A stretch of DNA of 64,000 nucleotides from Haemaphysalis longicornis (Eukaryota; Arthropoda; Arachnida; Ixodida; Ixodidae), in NCBI GenBank assembly GCA_013339765.2, contig CM023454.1:56326826-56390825 (forward strand). Direction: 5' to 3'. Positions 36,416 to 46,960 of the stretch are shown piece after piece. The notes beneath the pieces were generated by a model. It was not told where the DNA came from. It did no database searches and saw only the letters and a list, made by a program, of their open reading frames with translations. How positions within the stretch are numbered: position 1 is the first letter of the stretch; every line of letters starts with the position of its first letter. Both the position numbers and the translations under genes were made by a program.

Positions 36416-38237
36416 ACCTTCAAAGACTATATTTCTTTCCTATAAATACAATTACGGATGGCCAAACTTTCGTCCCAGTGAACGTCTTTTCTAATATCAA
36501 CCAACTGTCGTGCCCTGTTTCGCCTATCACTTCAAGAAGTCTGTTGGCAGAAGTTTTGACCACCCTACACGCCGTTTTTTCCTTTCCACACTTTCTTTTA
36601 CTTCAAGCAACCTAACAGTCGTAAACCTGCCATACTCTTCCACTTCAACGCTAGTACATATGAACGTTTGCGTCAATAACTTTTTGCAGCCCGTTTTTTC
36701 GAGATGCCGAGATTACTATCAAATGAATTTACAACGTGCTAAAACGTGTGGTTTTTCCTTTCTGAAAGAAAGCCTTTTTCGTCACCTGTAGTCATGGTAA
36801 AAGCGAAATGCTCCGGTGAACTCCTCAAAGTAGGTGAACGAATGTTCCTGTGACGTGTGGGCGGAGTTTATCTGTGTATTAGCTCACTATGGTTCTTCAA
36901 AGCCTGCTCTTAAGCCCACTCTGCAGCACGGACATGGCATACACGCCCTCTCTGCTGTTCCTGACCACGTAGCCAGTTCTTTGAAAGCGGCTTGTACCTC
37001 TAGACGACGTATGAATTGTGGCCTACATAATTACAGTAACTTACGGAATGTGTTTTTGTTCTCAGCTTCCATCTGAGCCTGCAGGGACCGCAGAGAATGC
37101 GTGCCTTTTGTCAATTCAGTTGTGCTTCAATTATTCCGGCACTCTCCAGCGATCTTCTGCAATAAAAACTATTTTTCGCTCCGTAGTGCTTACTTTGACT
37201 GTACAAATAACTAGAATTTCGCTCATGCGCATGCGCTGTCGGCAGGGAAGCTTTGGTTCCATAAGGGATTGCTACGTTCCTATGGATAAAGAACTTCGTT
37301 TAAACAATGAATTATTAAATAGTATCTAGAGTATCAGCGCCCTCAAAAGTTCCCCCACTCGTGCGGCGATCGTGTCTATCAAGCCGTTAACCTTCTCCTG
37401 TCTTCTTCTTTGATTGCTCTTACCCGCCCTCAGAAAAAATGTTTCTTAAATCCTGCCAAGCCATTCACTGTAAGACATTCACTGCCGTGCCATTTGCTAT
37501 ATGCAAAGCGCCTGGCGTGTTCAACACAATCTAAAACACTATGCAAAGGGTTAACGGCGTCAAATAGTTTTAGCTACTTCCATACTGCCCCGAGGATTTC
37601 ACTTTAAATCAACGTTGTTTTCAGAACGACCAGAAAAGCCTTCCAGACACCGAGAACTAGCTCCATCGAAATAAAGTAAGGGGCGGGAACGTAACGTAAT
37701 TATTCCGGCCCTTTGTTTTAAAAACCTATTTGTAGTTTCAAGACTGCAGTTATTTAATTTGCTTTGCCTAGTTCAGTTAATACCAGTATTGCTTTGATCA
37801 AGCTTGAAACCTATTATGGCGCTTCGCGAAGCCATTCGCTTATATTACAATCCCCATAAATGAAGTGAACCGGAAAAAGAATCATTTCCAATGGTCTTCG
37901 GAGTGTAGTAAAGCACCACTATCCTTGGGGTCTGTATTCGCTTCCATGAATAAATGAAATTAAAGACATCTTTTTTCAGTGAAAGTATCAGGAGAATGTT
38001 GTGGTTAAATGATGAACCAAACAGAAGCTAACATAAGCTTGTAGCTCCTTCAACAATGAACAAGGGAGGTGAGACTGTAATTACAGGAAAAACGTTTCGG
38101 TCACACAATATAAATGAACATTTGGAACAGATTTTACAAATTGTAACAGTAAAGTGTAAAAGAGAGTTTAATAAATTTATTAACGACGGCACAGCAACAT
38201 GGTAACTAGGTTAAAAGAGAGAGAGAAAGGTAAAACA
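36416..38237. other. Unassigned AT-rich stretch
   Basis: No gene or mobile-element motif was found on either strand. Short ORFs lack recognisable domains. A GA-rich tract precedes the hairpin at 38238. Confidence 0.4.
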
Positions 38238-38287
38238 AAAGGCAGGAATTTTAACCAGGCTGTAGCCTGGTTAAAAGTCCTGCCTTT
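38238..38287. repeat. 24-bp inverted repeat with 2-nt spacer
   Basis: Arms 38238-38261 and 38264-38287 are complementary with one mismatch; the centre reads CCAGGCTGTAGCCTGG. A (GA)n tract lies just upstream. It would extrude as a cruciform or fold as a perfect RNA hairpin. It may be the remnant of a MITE tip. Confidence 0.8.
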
Positions 38288-38579
38288 CCGTTACCTAGTA
38301 TGTCTTCCAGAACGGGGGAATGGGGGGAAATGAGGGAAAAGAGGAAAATAGATGAAGTAGGGCAACGGTACAGAACTAGTGTAGAGGGGTTTGCCTAGCG
38401 CTAGTACACTTTAAAAAAAAACAAGTTCCGTTAGTCAATAGAGGGCTGTCTTTTGTGCAATTCCGTCGTTTTTACAAAGCACAGGTGCGCTTTTTTCGAC
38501 TTATCCGTAGATGAAGGAGAATGACAGTGGCCCAGAATTGTCTCTTCAGAGAACGGGCGCCGAAAGTATGAAATGTACA

Positions 38580-39323
38580 TGTGATGACTCGCATCTCCCG
38601 GCCGCAACAACGCGCAAGCAGACGACGGAAATAAGCCGACGGTGGAAGAGAAGAGGACGACGAGCGGGTCCACGCGGGGCGCGGAGCACGAGAAGGGAGT
38701 GTGCCGGCAGTGACCGCGGACGGGACAGCGCAAGGATTCCTCTCGGGAGGCGGTTCGAGGGCAGGCCAGGAGCGTTCGCGCGCCGTGCTCCGAGAATCGT
38801 CCCGGGAGCTGTTCCGGGACTCCTCTGCTGCAACGAGGGGTGCCTTTTTCCCGCTGGCGAGATCCCGAGGCGTGATCCGGGCCGAGGTTCGGGGCGAGAC
38901 CTAGAGTGGCCAGGCACGAGCGCGGGCATCGGTGTACCGACCTGGGGCCTCTGAGTCTTAAGAGGCGGCACCGAGAAAGTGTACCGCCACGTCTTCGGAC
39001 CACCGGCACCCTACACGGGGAGCGCTCAATACGTACTACCGACGTCATTCCGCCCAACGTCGAATAGACTAGACGTGAGCGTATCGCCTCCTTTGTTTTC
39101 CCCTCCGCTCGAACTTTACTTCGGACTTCAGTGTTATAGCCATTCCTCCGCGTGGCGCGTGTGCTGCTTTTTGTTGCCAATCAGGTCGCCAGTTTTTTTC
39201 CCCAGTGTTTGTGTGTCCTCAGAAGAATATATGTTTTTTTAGTTGTTCTCGACCCATGGCGTCACTTGTCGTTGATCCTCCTCCGCGAGCCACACGCCCG
39301 CCTGCTTAACACGCGGCCTCACA
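38580..39323 (+). repeat. 5' LTR of LTR-B
   Basis: Starts TGTGATGACTCGCATC and ends GCGGCCTCACA. GC-rich in the first two thirds. Long antisense open frames here (38431-39180 and others) recur in the 3' LTR and are by-products of composition, not genes. Confidence 0.92.
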
Positions 39324-39328
39324 ATTTC

Positions 39329-39346
39329 TGGCGTCCGCGACAGGAC
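39329..39346 (+). other. Primer-binding site of LTR-B
   Basis: TGGCGTCCGCGACAGGAC lies five bases after the LTR end. The leading TGG and its position make it the minus-strand primer site; the primer tRNA is not identified. Confidence 0.65.
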
Positions 39347-39401
39347 GCGTGCTCGAATTCCATCTAGAGACTAAGCAGGCAAGTGGGTGTGGCAAGCGAG
39401 G

Positions 39402-40345
39402 ATGGAACTAGAAAAGTTGATGTCCATTGGGAAGGAGCTAGGACTGTCCGGACCAGCTCTAAAAGAATGGATTGACGAGGAACGCATAAAAGAAAGGGAC
39501 CGGCGCGCAACTGAACGCGAGGCGGCTAAGAAGCGGCAATACTAGCCCAGAAGACAGAGTCCGAGACCAGAGCGCGCATTGAGGCTGAACGTCCATGCTA
39601 GAACGAGGCTGCGGCTTCAGGAAGGGTCGCAGAGTTCTAATGATGTGGAGGCCACACTGCGACTAATGCAGCACAAGGCGTCCACAGCCCCTCACAAGTT
39701 CATTCCGCCTTCAACGAGGATCGAGATGAGCCTTGACCGCCTACATCCAGCGTTTTGAGAGGGTGGCAACAGTCAAGGGTGGCCCTCAGACCAGTGGTGC
39801 GGCTGTCCCTACACTTGTGCTTGACTGGTGAAGCTCTTAGTGCCGTTGGTCGCATGTCTTCTGAGGATGCCATGAATTACCCTAAACTAAAGCAGACCCT
39901 ACTACAGAGGTTCAGATACACCGAGGAGGGCTACAGGTGCAAGTTTAGGGAATCCTCAGCCACAGGACTCGGAGATCAGGCCGTCAATTTGCGGGCCGCC
40001 TACTCGGCTACTTTGACAATTGGCAGGAGCTGGCCAAAACGGGCAGACGTATGCCGCGCTCCGAGACAAAATGGTGGCCGAGCAATTTCTCGACAGGTGT
40101 CACGAGAAGCTAGCCATTTTTCCTCAAGAGAGGGGCTACAAAAGACCTGGACCAGCTAGTCGAAGCAGCTGACCAGTTACCTCGAAGCTCAAGGTCTCAA
40201 CAACTTGGCAAGAAGTCGAGAAGACGAGAGGGCAGGCCACTGAAGTTGACAAGCCTCCTGACCAGCAGGACCGTAAGGCGAGGCCTTACTGCTTGCTATG
40301 TAATAGCAGGGCCATTGGCCAGCTGACTGTTGGACGAAGTCGACG
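39402..40345 (+). pseudogene. LTR-B gag remnant
   Basis: ATG at 39402 opens MELEKLMSIGKELGLSG, the N-terminus typical of tick gypsy Gag, but a TAG at 39543-39545 stops it after 47 codons. Capsid-like sequence follows in other frames (39755-40159 and VAEQFLDRCHEKLAIFPQ near 40070-40125). A fragment of a CCHC knuckle reads CLLCNSRAIGQL near 40290-40325. Gag would form the intracellular particle. At least three frameshifts or stops inactivate it. Confidence 0.75.
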
Positions 40346-40759
40346 TCTCCGGGTTCCAGCCCTGCCATCAAGAAGAATGCCTTCTGCTTGAGGGGCCGTA
40401 ATCTCGGACACCAGGCTGAAGCTGGCGCCAACCTGCCCGAGAACCAGGGCCACGCAGCAGGTTCATTGCCGCTGGACCCAATTCCTTTGGCGATGGAAGC
40501 GCCGACCAAGACTCAACGACGCCACGCTCCGCCAGAGTATCACTGCGGAAACAGACGCAAGGTGTCTCAGAAGAGAACCGGTATTAGCAAGCACGGTTCT
40601 TTGTAGAAGGCAGCACCCGGGTCCCCAGCAGAACTGCGTTGGTCGGAACCTGCCATTTTCTTCGCAGCTGTAGGAGGATCGAATAGTCCCACAGTGGCGG
40701 TCTACGCATCAAAAGCGAGGCTCCAAGAACAATGCCGCAGGTACCTGCCGTTGCTGACA

Positions 40760-41400
40760 GCCCCTGCACTATCACCTCTGCTGACTTATGTGCGCTACAG
40801 CAGCAAGACCCTTCTCTCCGAAGTTTTTCGGCTAAGGTCGGCAGAAAGGGGACATTCAATACGCAGCGGTGATCGAGTTCGGGAAGACTGCTGGTGTTCT
40901 TTACCGCCGGCATCAGTTGCCCTCCGGAAAGAAAGAAAGCAAATCGTCGTCCCCCAGGATCTACGCGGCATCGTCTTGAATGGATAAGGCCCATCAAGGA
41001 ACCCTCGGAAGTCACAGGGGTATCAAGCGAACTATGGAGCGCGTCTGCAAGGACTTCTACTGGCCTGGAGATGAAAGCTGACGCTGCAGGCTTCGTAAAG
41101 TCGTGTCACACTTGTAGAGCGCTGCGCCTAAATACCGAGTAGCCACGAGAGATCGTGCCAGGGACCGAAGCATTTCGGCGTGTGTCCATCGACGTGGTCG
41201 TCCACCCTCTTGCCCAGCGCCTAGAAGAGAAACCCCTCCACAGGGTTCAGATGCCACACGCACCCAACAACGAAGTTGCGGGGTGTCATTTGTCCTCTAA
41301 CTCCTGTACTACCACCGACTGGCTCGTGCCGATTAACCTGTCATTTCCCACCACTGACAGGAGTAGGCGACGGGAAGGGGGAACCTTTTCAACTTTTTAA
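40760..41400 (+). pseudogene. LTR-B integrase N-terminal remnant
   Basis: Pieces in different frames give the RNase H-integrase linker (QQQDPSLRSF, then FGKTAGVLYRRHQLPS). The HHCC zinc-binding region follows, with WPGDES-like text and a CHTC pair at 41104-41115. FRRVSIDVVVHP then stands where the catalytic core should begin. The DDE core is missing. Integrase normally inserts the cDNA copy; this one cannot. Confidence 0.75.
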
Positions 41401-41620
41401 GTAGGCAGTTTAGTCTACAGTGTTTTAAGAGTGGCAAACGCTGTTTCTTTTGTTGGTTTCCCTTTCATTGGGCTAGAGACTGTTTTGGACTGTTTCGGAC
41501 AGTACTCTTGTCGTGGTGCTAGAAAGTCTGGCACGAAAGAACGTGCTTCAGTGCCATATGTCTCGTCGCGGCCGTGCTAACATTATGTGCCGAGTTTTGT
41601 TTGTCCCAAACAAACCTCTC

Positions 41621-41635
41621 GGGAAGGGGGGTGAA
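41621..41635 (+). other. Polypurine tract of LTR-B
   Basis: GGGAAGGGGGGTGAA abuts the TG of the 3' LTR at 41636; a single T interrupts the purines. Confidence 0.7.
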
Positions 41636-42375
41636 TGTGATGACTCGCATCTCCCGGCCGCAACAACGCGCAAGCAGACGACGGAAATAAGCCGACGGTG
41701 GAAGAGAAGAGGACGACGAGCGGGTCCACGCGGGGCGCGGAGCACGAGAAGGGAGTGTGCCGGCAGTGACCGCGGACGGGACAGCGCAAGGATTCCTCTC
41801 GGGAGGCGGTTCGAGGGCAGGCCAGGAGCGTTCGCGCGCCGTGCTCCGAGAATCGTCCCGGGAGCTGTTCCGGGACTCCTCTGCTGCAACGAGGGGTGCC
41901 TGTTCCCGCTGGCGAGATCCCGAGGCGTGATCCGGGCCGAGGTTCGGGGCGAGACCTAGAGTGGCCAGGCACGAGCGCGGGCATCGGTGTTCCGACCTGG
42001 GGCCTCTGAGTCTTAAAAGGCGGCACCGAGAAAGTGTACCGCCACGTCTCCGGACCACCGGCACCCTACACGGGGAGCGCTCAACACGTACTACCGACGT
42101 CATTCCGCCCAACGTCGAATAGACTAGACGTGAGCGTATCGCCTCCTTTGTTTTCCCCTCCGCTCGAACTTTACTTCGGACTTCAGTGTTATAGCCATTC
42201 CTCCGCGTGGCGCGTGTGCTGCTTTTTGTTGCCAATCAGGTCGCCAGTTTTTTTCCCCAGTGTTTGTGTGTCCTCAGAAGAATATATGTTTTTTTAGTTG
42301 TTCTCGACCCATGGCGTCACTTGTCGATCCTCCTCCGCGAGCCACACGCCCGCCTGCTTAACACGCGGCCTCACA
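41636..42375 (+). repeat. 3' LTR of LTR-B
   Basis: Starts TGTGATGACTCGCATC and ends GCGGCCTCACA. It differs from the 5' LTR at about seven places, including a 3-bp deletion in CTTGTCGATCC and a one-base deletion in GCCTGTTCCCG. Confidence 0.92.
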
Positions 42376-42468
42376 GTACAACTTCTGGTAAGGTATTATA
42401 AACTTTTTTTGAAATAAACATTTGTTGAGTTAGGTTACACGAATATTGCCAAGGGCTACTGGTATGAT

Positions 42469-42538
42469 AAGCCTAACTTTTCCCGAAGCAGGAGGTGTAC
42501 AATAAACCTAACTTTTCCCGAAGAAGGAGGTGTACATA
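42469..42538 (+). repeat. 35-bp tandem duplication
   Basis: CCTAACTTTTCCCGAAG followed by AGGAGGTGTACA occurs twice with a 35-bp period, the second copy carrying a C-to-A change. Confidence 0.8.
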
Positions 42539-42944
42539 AGAAACTCTTATTTTTCCCTCCTCGTTGATTCAAAGAACTTATTAGACATTACCATAGCATA
42601 CAAATGGTAATATAGATGGGAAAAATCCAGTCATATGTTGACCGCCACTATGTATTTGGTAACATCCATGAATTTGTGTTTGTGGTATTAAGGTATGACG
42701 TAATGGATCCAACAAAAAACCGTAAAGTGATGCGAGAGAAAAAATACCCAACAAAATAAACTTCGTTTGAAACGTAAAAACCATTAACTTTGTGCGAACA
42801 TTCGACGACGTCAAAGCATTTAAATAAAATTCTGTTCATGTTTCTTTTCAAAAAAAATATTTAGTTGTTGTTCGACGATCGCTTAAATGCTAATGATAGG
42901 GGTTTTTATGAGGGTTTTAAAATATGTAGGGTGGTTTTGTTTGC

Positions 42945-43172
42945 GTAAGTTGTGCTAGCGAGCTCAAGGAGGCAGGTTGGATTCCCGTCCGTGGCGATAG
43001 CTTTTATGATGGAGGCGCAAAGGAACAACGCCCTGGTCTTCGAGGTTTTGGCGGACGGCAAAAATGCCGAGGAGTTCAAAATTATTGTGGAGCCCTCCAC
43101 TAGGGCGTGTTTTATCACCTGTGTCGGGGCTGAGGCACGCCGTAGTAGAGGGCTTCATGTTACACCCCACAA
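42945..43172 (+). mobile_element. Diverged SINE with an inverted SINE fragment
   Basis: Bases 42945-43131 align to the tick SINE at about 70-75% by eye. They have a degenerate B box (GGTTGGATTCC, 42975-42985) and the motif TGATGGAGGCG. Bases 43133-43165 (GAGGCACGCCGTAGTAGAGGG) match the opposite strand of the same family, so a second fragment sits head-to-head. It is an old copy with no clear TSD. Confidence 0.75.
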
Positions 43173-43553
43173 TAACGAATATGCTTTCATATGTTTTGAT
43201 ATCGAATTCCCGAAACGCTTAGACACTTTTTAGCTGTCTAATTTGGACAAGTCCCAATTATTTTCGAAATATTGCCCGAAACAAGTATTTCGCGTCATAA
43301 GCCAATAATACATCTAATGTTGGTTTTATATTTGCTATAAAAATAGGTCCAGGAATGGGGTCTCGCAGAAGTATTTAAACATAAGTTTTATTTTGAACGC
43401 ACACTCGTTGATCGCAGGACAAAAAATGCCGATTGGGGCATAATTTTATATTTCCACGGAGGTTCCAACCCAAATAAAAACTTTGTATGTTAGGGACTGA
43501 TTTCGTCGGTTTTTGAAATGCAACATTCAAACAAATAATTGTAGATGCGGAAA

Positions 43554-43712
43554 CTATATCAGGTGTCCCAATGGAAGTGCGTCCTTGAACCAGTGGAGGC
43601 CGTTTTCATGCCGTAATCGCACTATCTTTTCGGCGATTATATTGTCATCGCATGTCGTTCTCGAACAATCAATGACGCTGACCACTCTTGCAGGATTACT
43701 GGGAAGATTTGC
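43554..43712 (-). other. Unknown 52-codon open frame without ATG
   Basis: Between an upstream TAG and a stop at 43554-43556, the minus strand gives a protein-like segment containing VIDCSRTTCDDNIIAEK and ENGLHWFKDALPLGHL. It ends in a hydrophobic stretch and has no low complexity. A CCAG splice-acceptor-like site lies at its start. The opposite strand is also open (43513-43758), so the coding strand is unsure. Family not recognised; it may be an exon or transposase fragment belonging to repeat X. Confidence 0.3.
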
Positions 43713-43770
43713 CTATCGTAGGTGCACTTGCAAAATTTGGCCCACCGTCATCTTATGACTTGATCTCGTG

Positions 43771-44026
43771 ATCATCCATCATAGATAATATACGGCGTTT
43801 GTCTTGTTGGGCGTTACGTTTCAGGCGTGGGTATGTTATCATCGCGGCTGAATAACACAAAGATAATAGGTTAGAACTTACATCAAGTGTCGCCGATGAT
43901 CATCCCCCATAGATAATATACGGCGTTTGTCGTGTTGGGTGTTACGTTTCATACGTGGGTATGTTATCATTGCGGCTGAATAACACAAAGATAACAGGTT
44001 GGAACTTACATCAAGTTTCGCCGAGA
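43771..44026 (+). repeat. 128-bp tandem duplication within repeat X
   Basis: Units start at 43771 and 43899, each opening ATCATCC and containing ATAGATAATATACGGCGTTT and GGCTGAATAACACAAAGATA. They differ at about ten positions. Confidence 0.88.
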
Positions 44027-44398
44027 TTACAGGGAAGGAATGGTAAATAAAAGGTGTGCTTTTTCTCATTTGGCAACACACCAGACAGCCTCAATAAAGC
44101 AACGCCATCTGTCAAGTTAGTGAGAAAAGACGCCTAAAGTAAACACGAAGTGAAATAGCTACGTCATCTCATCAAAAAAAAACAAGTTGTTCATCTATGT
44201 GATGTACTTCTCTGCAAAAATATTAAACTTCTGCCGATGCGCCTTCGGTGACAGCCACATGACTTAAACATTCAGTCCGACGGCTCTCTCGCCTATCTAT
44301 TTGCAATAAAAGTGCAATGTGCAGAATACTTTTACTTGGGGAAGATGAAAACATCAAACTATCATCATTGCCACACAAATATTCTGATATATTCAACA
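43771..44398 (-). repeat. Unnamed dispersed repeat X, copy 2 (inverted)
   Basis: The reverse complement of 43970-44398 aligns to 35976-36415. In this copy the end distal to the TTTTATTGCAAA anchor has expanded into a 128-bp tandem duplication. On the plus strand an AATAAA lies at about 44305, so the functional orientation of the family is undecided. Confidence 0.72.
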
Positions 44399-44785
44399 GG
44401 CATATCGCTACAAGTTTTCATAACGAGGCTTTATGTTAAGCTGCATGTTCCTCAAACGTTTGGTGGAGAGTTTTTCCAATGAAAGTAAAGACAGTATTTG
44501 TTACTACCTTTTTACCCCTAAATAAACCAGGCAAATGTAGGCACGTTAAAACGTTTTGGATAAATTAACTCCGAATATTTATATTTAAAATCCGTACCGC
44601 TTAATACATACTGTGCAGCGAAAAACAAAATCCGTGGGGAGTAAACTCCGCAAACCATACTTTAGAGTAAAGCAATTAAAAGTTGGTTCGCATGATATTT
44701 TTACTGTTTTGGTTATGGCGGCGTATAGCGCTAAGGTGTTTTTTTTTGTTTGGTACAAAGAAACCTCATTTTAATAATGATGTCA
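44399..44785. other. AT-rich spacer
   Basis: Nothing recognised. It ends at the abrupt start of the gypsy RT frame near 44786. Confidence 0.4.
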
Positions 44786-45709
44786 CGGGACACCTAGGTG
44801 TATTCACCCACATTTGAGGCTCACCTGCAACGTCTCTCGGACATTCTGGGTGTTTTTCGCAGAGCCGGTCTGCAAATGACCTCCAAAAAGTGCCATTTCG
44901 GATGCCGCCAAATCAAGATTCTCGGCCACCTAGTCGACTCCACCGGTGTTGAACGCGACCCCGAGAAGATACGCGCCGTTAAAGATTTCCCCATTCCGCG
45001 TTCAGTGCACGACGTGCGCAGCTTTATAGGACTGTGCTCGTACTAACGCCGGTTTTGTCAACAGATTTCGCTGGCATCGCTCACACTCTCACGGATATTC
45101 TTAAGAAAGATGCGGCGTTCTCTTGGGGCCAAGCGCACAAGTCGGCTTTTTCCGCGCTCATCGGCCACCTAACGAACCCGCCTGTCCTGGCGCACTTTGA
45201 CAGCTCTGCTCCGACGGAAATCCGCACGGACGCCAGCGGCAATGGAATAGGAGCGGTGCTGGCACAAACACAGGCGGGCCTCGACTGGGTGATAGCTTAC
45301 GCAAGCCGCCTCTTGTCTCCATCCGAGCGCAACTACTCTATCACCGATGGGCGAATAGCCTTGCTCTGTGTGGGCCGTCGGCAAATTTAGACCATATCTG
45401 TACTGCAGGCCGTTACCGCTGGTAACCGACCACCACGCCTTATGCTGGCTTTCTTCTCTGAAAGATAACACAGGTCGTCTTGCTCGCTGGGCTCTATACC
45501 TCCAAGACTTTGATTATTCAGTTGTGTACAAGTCCGGTAAACTGCACAGAGATGCCGACTGTTTATCTCGTCATCCCCGTCCTGGGCCCAGCTTCGCTCC
45601 TCATTGGCACTGGAATCATCGAGGGTGCGTGAACCGCGTCGGGCAGCCCCGGCCCCACCGCTACAAGAACTCGACGACGTCCCCCCCGCCCCGTGTCCCC
45701 ATCCCATGA
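44786..45709 (+). pseudogene. Ty3/gypsy RT thumb and RNase H remnant (LTR-C pol)
   Basis: 44798-45046 encodes the RT C-terminus (HLQRLSDILGVFRRAGLQM, CHFG, LGHLVDSTGVERDPEKI, FIGLCSY). A frameshift at about 45045 leads into LTDILKKDAAFSWG and the RNase H-like block TDASGNGIGAVLAQ, then YASRLLSPSERNYS. A second shift at about 45365 leads into WAVGKFRPYLYCRPL, VTDHHALCWLSSL and the terminal DADCLSRHP. The RT catalytic palm is missing (5' truncation) and no integrase follows. RNase H normally removes RNA template during cDNA synthesis. Confidence 0.88.
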
Positions 45710-46141
45710 CGAGCCGATCCGACGACGACGTTTGACCTGACGACGACGACGACCACGCGTCCCTAGCCCTGTGGTCCGACGTGGTAGCAAGCCCTCACCG
45801 GTTCGTCATTCCTTTGTGCGCGCGTCGCTGCTGTGCGCCAGGGCTCACCAAACCCATCTCTTACATCCATGGTGGCAAGAGCTTCACTGTACATTCTCAT
45901 CACATCGTTCACCTTCACCGAGCTCATCATGCTACTGCGGCCTCTACCGGGATGGTCCCCTTCGAGGAAAGGGCACCATCAAAGACGATGAAGACAGCAG
46001 CCGCATGTGGCTTCACAAACAAGCATCTCCGACGATGACGAAGCGTTGTGGGGCATGCTGCCTGGCATGAGTTCTCCCACTTTTCTCATCTGCGACCCTA
46101 TCGCCACAGCGCAGCCGCTTTGACCGGGACGGTCGCCCTCG
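45710..46141 (+). other. Post-RNase H spacer of LTR-C
   Basis: CG-rich sequence between the pol remnant and the purine tract, with a short (GAC)n run near 45720-45755. No integrase HHCC or DDE motif is seen, so the integrase has been deleted or replaced. Confidence 0.5.
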
Positions 46142-46400
46142 ACCGGGGGGATAATATCAGGGGGCACCTAGGCGGCCAATGCCCCATCATGGCTGATCAC
46201 ACAAGACGACAAGGACGACAAAGAAGTGGCTTGGTCGCAGCGCGCGCTGTTATGGCCGCATTGCAAATGCTGTAAATAGATTGTTGCTCATCCTTCAACA
46301 ATCGTTCAAGTATTGTTCAAGTCACGTTACAATATTTTTACTCTCCTACGCGGTTGGCGATTGGCTTTGTTTAAATAAACCTGTCTACCGCAAACACACT
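46142..46400 (+). repeat. LTR of LTR-C with preceding purine tract
   Basis: ACCGGGGGGATAA at about 46142-46154 is a PPT-like run followed by LTR-like sequence. Bases 46150-46400 include AATAAA at 46374-46379 and end near CACACTGCA. Boundaries are approximate because no intact second LTR exists to compare. Confidence 0.6.
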
Positions 46401-46539
46401 GCAGAATGTCCCAAAAGTACTCGCAATTTTTTCCCGGAGCAGTAAAAAGCATTAAAATATTCCTCATAAAAAGGTTCCCCCCTTTTCTATGTGCACCCTA
46501 TCAACCACTTGGGGGTTTACAGGAACGGTCGACACTATT

Positions 46540-46960
46540 ACCGAGGAGGAAAATTTTGGAGGAAGGTACATTAGGGGGCCAATGCCAATGGTATGTTGGA
46601 ATAAGCGAAACGGCTATCAAATTTGTTGGCCCGCCGCACAACGTGTTATGGCCATTTAAAATGCTGTAGTATAATTGTTTATCCTTAATGGTCGTTTAAA
46701 GGGGGTATTGTTTAAAAAGTCACTTTAAAAAAATAACTTTTATTCCTACGGGGTTTGGCTTTTTTTTAAATAAATGTCAAAACACATGCTTTTTTCCCCA
46801 AAAGTACAAATCTTTCTTGGAAGCAGAAAAAAAAGCATAAAACCTATTTTCTTTTTTTTTAAAAACGCGTTCCTTTTCGGAGGGTAACAAAACAACAATT
46901 CGCTTTGGAGGCCTACGGGGAAATAAAGAGTTTAAAAGGGGCCCCACTATTAAGGGGATT
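46540..46960 (+). repeat. Corrupted tandem second copy of the LTR-C 3' region
   Basis: From the GGAGGAAAATTTTGGAGG purine tract onward the sequence re-aligns with 46142-46560 at an offset of about 395 bp. GTTATGGCC, ATGCTGTA, TTTAAATAAA, CCCAAAAGTAC and AGCATAAAA appear in the same order. Identity is only about 70%, and most differences lengthen A, T, C or G homopolymers or replace G/C by A/T. This looks more like poor consensus than normal decay. Confidence 0.65.

Larger units (their letters stand above)
38580..42375 (+). mobile_element. Young, internally deleted Ty3/gypsy element (LTR-B)
   Basis: LTRs of 744 and 740 bp flank a 2.3-kb interior. A perfect 5-bp TSD, GTACA, lies at 38575-38579 and 42376-42380. 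The PBS, gag and integrase remnants and PPT are in the right order, but the protease, RT and RNase H are absent. The LTRs differ by five substitutions and two small indels by eye, so insertion was recent, while gag and integrase contain several stops and frameshifts. The element was therefore probably already defective when it inserted, mobilised by an intact relative; sequence errors in the interior are the alternative. Confidence 0.9.

Noticed and set aside
38431..39180. 249-codon minus-strand open frame, and its 238-codon counterpart at 41519-42235
   Set aside because: Both are antisense readings of the GC-rich LTRs of LTR-B. They recur only because the LTR is duplicated and have no domain.
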